A stretch of DNA of 64,000 nucleotides, taken from positions 124,001 to 188,000 of the forward strand of contig NZ_JBHUEJ010000015.1 in NCBI RefSeq assembly GCF_042680565.1, given 5' to 3'. Source of the stretch: Ottowia flava (lineage in GTDB: Bacteria > Pseudomonadota > Gammaproteobacteria > Burkholderiales > Burkholderiaceae_C). Shown in pieces: positions 59,515 through 64,000 of the stretch. A program made the translations under genes and the position numbers. Positions within the stretch are counted from its first letter, which is position 1. Each line of letters begins with the position of its first letter. The notes under the pieces are model-generated. The model was not told where the DNA came from, searched no databases, and was given only the letters and a program-made list of their open reading frames with translations.

Positions 59515-60116
59515 GGCTTCGCCTCCTCCACAGCCTGAGCGATGGGCGCATCCAGCTGCAGGGTCAGCCGTGCCCGGTGCGCCGCCTTGTTGGATGCTTG
59601 CCCTTCGCGCTGAATGTTGAGCGAATGCACCAGGTAGGGCGGGCGCTCCGCCTGCAGCGCCTGCCCCAATTGAACCAGTTGCGCCCATTCCCCGGCCACC
59701 GTGGCGCTGACGCGCACCTTGGGGAGCTTTTGCTCTGACTCAGCCGGCACCGTCGCTGCCTGCGAAGAAACCAGGGTCGCGCCGCTGGCAACGACCAGCT
59801 CGCGCAGACTCTGCAGGACAGCGTTTTGACCCTCGCTACCGCCCTTGTGCAACCAGGGTCCGACAGCCGCCCGCGCTTGACTGAGTCGCGTATCAATATC
59901 TGCACTTGCCGCGAGAATGCCATCCAGACGGGAAATCCGGGACTCCAGTTGCTCTTGCGCGGTGCTGTACCGCGACCAGTTGACCCAGTACAGCCAGCCC
60001 AGCACAAATACCACAAGAAGGAGGCATGCGGCCACAGCCCACACTGCCCGCTTTGTCCAAGGGTGCAATGCGTGGGTATCCGATGAGCCGCGCTGATGTC
60101 GATTGCGTGAAATCAT
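59511..60116 (-). CDS. gspM: Type II secretion protein GspM
   Basis: 201 residues. Cytoplasmic N-terminus of about 25, one membrane helix (about 26-48), a coiled-coil stretch and a ferredoxin-like periplasmic domain (T2SSM_b type). It stabilises GspL. ATG overlaps the gspL stop by 4 bp. Confidence 0.85.
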   Translation of the reverse strand: MISRNRHQRGSSDTHALHPWTKRAVWAVAACLLLVVFVLGWLYWVNWSRYSTAQEQLESRISRLDGILAASADIDTRLSQARAAVGPWLHKGGSEGQNAVLQSLRELVVASGATLVSSQAATVPAESEQKLPKVRVSATVAGEWAQLVQLGQALQAERPPYLVHSLNIQREGQASNKAAHRARLTLQLDAPIAQAVEEAKP

Positions 60117-61123
60117 TTCGCGGGGGCTCCGCTCTCGGCATCACGCCAAGTGAACTCGAACGAGAATCGCTCCCGGCTTTGGCCTTCGTCTCGAACCGTC
60201 GGGGCTGTCGTGCGCAGTTCCGCGAACTCAGGCACCTTGGACAGTTGGGTCATCAAATCCGTGGCGTTGCTGGCCAAACCCATCATGCGTACCTGCCGGT
60301 CACTCGCCTCCAGACGGTCCAACCAAGCGTCCTCTGGAAGTTTTTCGGCGAGGCGATTGAGCGCCGACGCCACAGGCAAGCTCAGTTGGCGCTCGGCCGT
60401 CAGCGCGTCCGACAGCTTGGCCAATTGATGCAATTCGTCCAACTTTTTCCGAACCGGCGCCGCCATCGGCTCGACGGTGGTCATGTGCGTCATGCTCCGG
60501 ACGACCGCCTGGCGCTTCAAAAGCAAGGGCACGGACAAAGGAATCATCAAGGCCAATGCCACCAAAACCAGGCCGCCGATCGCCAAGCCGTCCAACCTGC
60601 GCTGCTGGCGACGCTGCAGCGCCGTTGCTGCGCCCCGCGCCAGCAACGCCTGCTCATCGCCTTGTACGAGGTACACAGGCGCATCGTCGGTCAGCTGAAC
60701 TTGGGCCAGCCCCTGCACCACAACGCGCGCGGGGCAAACACCCCAGACGACACGCCAGCCGCCCAATTCGTCCGGCTGCGCGCGCCAAGCCATCACCACC
60801 TGGTCCGGCGGTAATGGCGACACACGCCATAAGGCCTCCGATACCGCGCCTTCCAACGCAGCGGCGCCGACAGCGGGTAGGGTAAATTCACCCCAAAGCA
60901 CATCCGGCTCGCCAATCAAGAGTGCTTCCGGCACGCCACCTTCTACCCTTGTCCGCCGGTCCCCCGTGATGCGCCAGCGCGCGCCCTGAGGCGTCAATGC
61001 CAGTCGGGTGACCTCCGGCCAGAGCCCTCTGGTGCCGAGCCAGCGGCGCAGATCGGTCAACCCCCAGACCAATCCATCCCAGTACGCGCGTGCGCGCGTC
61101 AATGCACCTGACGCCGCGCTCAT
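60113..61123 (-). CDS. gspL: Type II secretion protein GspL (PilN-like fusion)
   Basis: 336 residues. Cytoplasmic actin-like part (about 1-175), a membrane helix (about 178-203), and a PilN-like periplasmic domain. It would link the GspE ATPase (outside the window) to the inner-membrane platform. It overlaps gspK and gspM by 4 bp each. Confidence 0.83.
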   Translation of the reverse strand: MSAASGALTRARAYWDGLVWGLTDLRRWLGTRGLWPEVTRLALTPQGARWRITGDRRTRVEGGVPEALLIGEPDVLWGEFTLPAVGAAALEGAVSEALWRVSPLPPDQVVMAWRAQPDELGGWRVVWGVCPARVVVQGLAQVQLTDDAPVYLVQGDEQALLARGAATALQRRQQRRLDGLAIGGLVLVALALMIPLSVPLLLKRQAVVRSMTHMTTVEPMAAPVRKKLDELHQLAKLSDALTAERQLSLPVASALNRLAEKLPEDAWLDRLEASDRQVRMMGLASNATDLMTQLSKVPEFAELRTTAPTVRDEGQSRERFSFEFTWRDAESGAPAK

Positions 61124-62028
61124 GGGTACCCCACCTCTGGATCTGCCACACGTGTGGCCGGCTCAATGGAACGCGTGGTCCATGCGGTCATTCCGCCTGG
61201 ACGGGTGCTGAGATCCGCCCACACTTCACGCTGCCACCAGCGACCGGGCTGTGACTGGAAGTACGCCCGAAGGCGAAGCGTCTGGCTGGAAACGTTGGAA
61301 GCCGCCGTGAACATGTCCGTCATTAATCCCGGTTGAAGGACGCCCGTACGCATCTCCGGCGGCGTGGCATGGAGGCTTGCGCCGAGACCGGGCTGGCCAG
61401 AAATGGCGTCGATCAACGCCGGGGGCGCTGCAGCAAGCACGATTTTTTGCTGCCCATTGATGCCCAAATAGGGCGAAATTATTGCATAGAGCTCTGGCGT
61501 CATCCCCAGCACCCCTTTGAGCTCAATGAGGTCGTCCAAGCCCGAATTGCGCGGCCGGATCGGCGAGCCTGCTGCCCGGTACTGCGCGATTTCGGCGCCG
61601 CCTACGCCCCCCGGCTCGTCATCAGGGTCGATGAAGTCGTGCACCCGTGAGGCCAGCACCGTCGCCTCCCCCTGGCTTAACCCTCCGACACGGGCAAACA
61701 GGGCCTCCAACATGGCAGGGGGCGCGACATTGATGTCCACCAGACCGTCGGTAGGCACCACCTCGACGACCACTTCGGCACCCCCGACCGGCACCAGAAG
61801 CCGGCGGTACCCCTTGGCCAACTCCTTATCGGCCGTCAGGGCGCTGAGCACCAGCCCGGTGGCGGATTCCAGCACCGTATCCACGCGCGTGCGCTCCAGT
61901 TCCAGCCCCACCCTTTGCGTATAGAAACGCGCGCTTTGAGCGCCCGCCAACACCACCAGGGACAACCCAACAACCATCCACAGCACAAGGATGAGGGCAG
62001 CCCCCTTTTGACGACGAGCCTGCCTCAT
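61120..62028 (-). CDS. gspK: Type II secretion minor pseudopilin GspK
   Basis: 302 residues from ATG 62028 (overlapping the gspJ stop). The prepilin-type N-terminus RRQKGAALILVLWMVVG lacks the usual Glu5, as is normal for GspK. The large alpha domain contains the DINVAPPAMLEALF and FIDPDDEPGGVGGAE motifs. It caps the pseudopilus tip with I and J. Confidence 0.92.
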   Translation of the reverse strand: MRQARRQKGAALILVLWMVVGLSLVVLAGAQSARFYTQRVGLELERTRVDTVLESATGLVLSALTADKELAKGYRRLLVPVGGAEVVVEVVPTDGLVDINVAPPAMLEALFARVGGLSQGEATVLASRVHDFIDPDDEPGGVGGAEIAQYRAAGSPIRPRNSGLDDLIELKGVLGMTPELYAIISPYLGINGQQKIVLAAAPPALIDAISGQPGLGASLHATPPEMRTGVLQPGLMTDMFTAASNVSSQTLRLRAYFQSQPGRWWQREVWADLSTRPGGMTAWTTRSIEPATRVADPEVGYP

Positions 62029-62660
62029 CGCGCCCCCGGCAGGGCAAACATCAGCGCAGGCCAATCGCCTTTGGCGTCACCAATCACCACGCGCACGCGG
62101 GCCGGGAAGCGCCCCTGCTCACTCGACCACTGCCTGACCCATTCGCCGCTGACCCCATCCTGGTAATACCACTGGAGACTGCGCACATCGGTGATCAGGT
62201 TTTGCCGCAAGGCTTGCCCCCAATCCAAAGCCATGGCCCCGCCATCGAACGGCAAGGCCTCCACCAGCAAATCAATGCCACCATCCGAGTGCCGCAACGG
62301 CCCCAGGCGAAACACGTGCAAGCCGCCGGCCTCCCCGCGCTCCGGCAATGGAGCGACCCACATCGCCCCGGCCTCGGTCCCGGCAAAGAAAGGGGTGACC
62401 GTGGTCCCCTGCACCATCGAAAGCGGCCGAAGCCCGTCCAGCTTGCGCGTGAGCCATTGCGACACCACCAGCATCTGCTCGGCGCGGTCCATCGTGGCCT
62501 GGTTGCGCTCCTCGGTGCGCCCGATCAGGCCAAACGCTGTGAAGACGAGCGCGACCACCAGCGCCGTCACGCCCAGCGCGATCAGCAACTCCAGCAAGGT
62601 GAATCCCCTTGCTGGCCGGGCATGCCGCCGGCTCAGGGGGCGGTGCGGTAGAGCTTCCAT
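62025..62660 (-). CDS. gspJ: Type II secretion minor pseudopilin GspJ
   Basis: 211 residues from ATG 62660. Prepilin signature ARGFTLLELLIALGVTALV, with cleavage after the Gly. The start lies 28 bp inside gspI, the only in-frame ATG near the signature. The much longer frame reaching to 63077 overlaps all of gspI and is not coding. Tip pseudopilin with I and K. Confidence 0.9.
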   Translation of the reverse strand: MEALPHRPLSRRHARPARGFTLLELLIALGVTALVVALVFTAFGLIGRTEERNQATMDRAEQMLVVSQWLTRKLDGLRPLSMVQGTTVTPFFAGTEAGAMWVAPLPERGEAGGLHVFRLGPLRHSDGGIDLLVEALPFDGGAMALDWGQALRQNLITDVRSLQWYYQDGVSGEWVRQWSSEQGRFPARVRVVIGDAKGDWPALMFALPGAR

Positions 62661-63070
62661 CCCGTCAACTCGAACAAGGTTCCACCGCCATTGCGACCCA
62701 CCTGCACAACGACCCGGGCCGCGGGCAAAGGCGGCACGTCCACTGGCGGGCCCATGACGCTGGCTATGGGAACGCTCTCCTGCGCCACCTGAACCCGCCA
62801 TTGCCAAGGCCCCTGCTGACCCGACTGAAGCGCCTGCAGATCCTCGGCAAACGTGGCGCTGGCCAGCACCGACCGTGCCACCATCGCCGCCTCGACGCGC
62901 GCCTCCACGTCCAGTGCGACCTTGGAGCTCTGCCCCACCGTCCGGTACAGCGCAGTGAAGGCCACTGCAGCAATTGCCATGGCGACCAGGGCTTCGAGCA
63001 GGGTGAATCCGCGCTGACCACCCATTCTTGGCGGTCGACCATCGCGGCCCCAACGGCTTGCCGGGCTCAC
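62633..63070 (-). CDS. gspI: Type II secretion minor pseudopilin GspI
   Basis: 145 residues. GTG 63070 overlaps the gspH stop (GTGA). Signature QRGFTLLEALVAMAIAAVAF begins at about residue 19. M16 (63025) is an alternative start. It nucleates the pseudopilus tip complex. Confidence 0.9.
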   Translation of the reverse strand: MSPASRWGRDGRPPRMGGQRGFTLLEALVAMAIAAVAFTALYRTVGQSSKVALDVEARVEAAMVARSVLASATFAEDLQALQSGQQGPWQWRVQVAQESVPIASVMGPPVDVPPLPAARVVVQVGRNGGGTLFELTGWKLYRTAP

Positions 63071-63549
63071 GCGCCACCTGTCACCGCAGCAGATTCCACC
63101 GTACCCAGCAGCCAGTTCACGCCAAACTGCACGCCCCGGCCAGACCGCATGACCGCCAGTTGACCGCCGCGTGCAAACCCATCTGGGCTGAACACGAAGA
63201 TCGGCTCAACCCCACTGGCGCCAACGCCCGGCGCACCCTCGACGCGCTGCCAGCGCACCTCCAGGGCGGGCGGAAGCTCCACCAAGGTCACGTCGCCCGC
63301 GCTGAGCCGGTGCAATTGGGGCTGGTACGTCACCACCACCGGCTCACCCTTGTCGATGCTGACGGCGCGCGCGTGCTTGAGCTGACTGGTCACATCCCGC
63401 ACCGCGGCTTGGTAGCGCGCGCGCTCCAGGTACGCCTGCGCACCACCACCAACGACCGCTACCGCGATGGCAGCAACGCCGAGCACCACCAGCAGCTCCA
63501 GCAGCGTGAAGCCAGCGGTGCGGCGCTGCAGCGGTCGGGGGCGAGTCAT
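63067..63549 (-). CDS. gspH: Type II secretion minor pseudopilin GspH
   Basis: 160 residues, prepilin signature TAGFTLLELLVVLGVAAIAV, then the GspH beta domain (LVELPPALEVRWQR ... IFVFSPDGFARGGQL). It links the pseudopilus tip to the GspG shaft. It starts 30 bp after the gspG stop. Confidence 0.92.
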   Translation of the reverse strand: MTRPRPLQRRTAGFTLLELLVVLGVAAIAVAVVGGGAQAYLERARYQAAVRDVTSQLKHARAVSIDKGEPVVVTYQPQLHRLSAGDVTLVELPPALEVRWQRVEGAPGVGASGVEPIFVFSPDGFARGGQLAVMRSGRGVQFGVNWLLGTVESAAVTGGA

Positions 63550-63579
63550 CGGACAATGAGCAAAGGCAGGCGATCAGAA

Positions 63580-63993
63580 TCAGTTGTGGACATCGGCGTT
63601 CTCGCCTTCGCCACCTGCCTTGCCGTCACCGCCAAAGCTGAACACGTCCGGCGCACCGTTGCGGCCCGGGAATTTGTATTGGTAAGCACCGCCCCACGGG
63701 TCGTTGGGCAGGTCTTTCTTGAGGTAGGGGCCGTTCCAGCCATTGGCGCTGCCCGGCCGTTCAACCAGGCTGCGCAGACCTTCAGCGTCGCTGGGGTAGC
63801 GGCCAACGTCCAGTTTGAACAGGTCCAACGACTGCTCCAGCTCCTTGATCTGCACCGCCGCGGTCTTGGACTTGGCGCCGCCCAACTGGTCCAGCACCTT
63901 GGGCCCGATCAGGCCGGCCACCAGGGTCAGGATAACCAGCACCACCAGCAATTCGATCAGGGTCATGCCGCGGGCACGGCTGGGGCGTTGCAC
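63580..63993 (-). CDS. gspG: Type II secretion major pseudopilin GspG
   Basis: 137 residues from GTG 63993. The frame remains open to the window edge 7 bp away, so an earlier start is possible. Signature RGMTLIELLVVLVILTLVAG has Met at +1 instead of Phe. The body has the calcium-binding and structural GspG pattern GWNGPYLKKDLPNDPWG and FSFGGDGKAGGEGE. Major shaft subunit. gspE and gspF presumably lie beyond the edge. Confidence 0.96.
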   Translation of the reverse strand: MQRPSRARGMTLIELLVVLVILTLVAGLIGPKVLDQLGGAKSKTAAVQIKELEQSLDLFKLDVGRYPSDAEGLRSLVERPGSANGWNGPYLKKDLPNDPWGGAYQYKFPGRNGAPDVFSFGGDGKAGGEGENADVHN

Positions 63994-64000
63994 GCGCGCC

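Noticed and set aside
1..64000. CRISPR arrays, insertion sequences, prophage, tRNA or rRNA genes
   Set aside because: No regularly spaced direct repeats, transposase or integrase reading frames, phage structural genes or cloverleaf-like segments were recognised. The repeats seen are dispersed.

Overview
The window looks like a chromosomal segment of a high-GC betaproteobacterium of the order Burkholderiales, most probably family Comamonadaceae (Acidovorax/Ottowia/Diaphorobacter type). This rests on gene orders typical of that group (erpA-bactofilin-rpsI-rplM, ahcY-tlyA-metF, lptD-surA-rsmA, argB-slmA), an S-adenosylhomocysteine riboswitch before ahcY, and two families of small dispersed repeats. 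No organism can be named from sequence alone. I see no transposase, phage gene, CRISPR array, rRNA or tRNA.

Layout. 0-4.7 kb: housekeeping (M23 peptidase, erpA, bactofilin, rpsI, rplM, rlmJ). 4.75-9.1 kb: a phenylacetyl-CoA epoxidase operon, paaABCDE, behind a perfect TetR-type (PaaR-like) palindrome. 9.1-15.6 kb: rlpA, then the methyl-cycle genes metF, tlyA and ahcY, with a riboswitch and an intrinsic terminator before ahcY, and prfC. 15.6-24.5 kb: amino-acid and pyrimidine-linked catabolism (dadR/dadA; omega-amino acid aminotransferase, DJ-1-like protein and malonate-semialdehyde dehydrogenase with a divergent LysR regulator; sodC; uracil permease). 24.7-31 kb: an AmgK-like sugar kinase diverging from lptD-surA-rsmA. 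31-40.7 kb: a fatty-acid beta-oxidation operon read leftwards from a TetR gene. 40.7-43.4 kb: a FAH-family hydrolase, slmA, argB.

43.5-54.6 kb is a tightly overlapping leftward polysaccharide locus of the ABC-transporter type: WecA-like initiating transferase, lytic transglycosylase, acetyltransferase, a methyltransferase with a long C-terminal coiled coil, Wzt with an extra C-terminal domain, Wzm, a sugar epimerase, two glycosyltransferases, a parvulin-type PPIase and an FG-GAP lipoprotein. 54.7-64 kb holds a secreted surface-type protein with an apparent single-base frameshift in its signal peptide, a small lipoprotein, and a type II secretion operon (gspG-H-I-J-K-L-M-C-D) whose start lies past the right edge.

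Most notable signals. (1) A roughly 100-bp GC-rich repeat occurs three times, each time inside an operon and in the same orientation as transcription. Its 13-bp stem shows compensatory base changes, which suggests a structured RNA. (2) A 50-60 bp dispersed element occurs about 13 times. Four copies lie in coding sequence: rlmJ, paaD, rsmA, and the signal peptide of a DUF2147 protein. (3) A repeat-derived insertion sits between the catalytic loop and the metal-binding motif of the AmgK-like kinase. (4) The polysaccharide locus looks like a methyl-terminated, coiled-coil-measured chain system.
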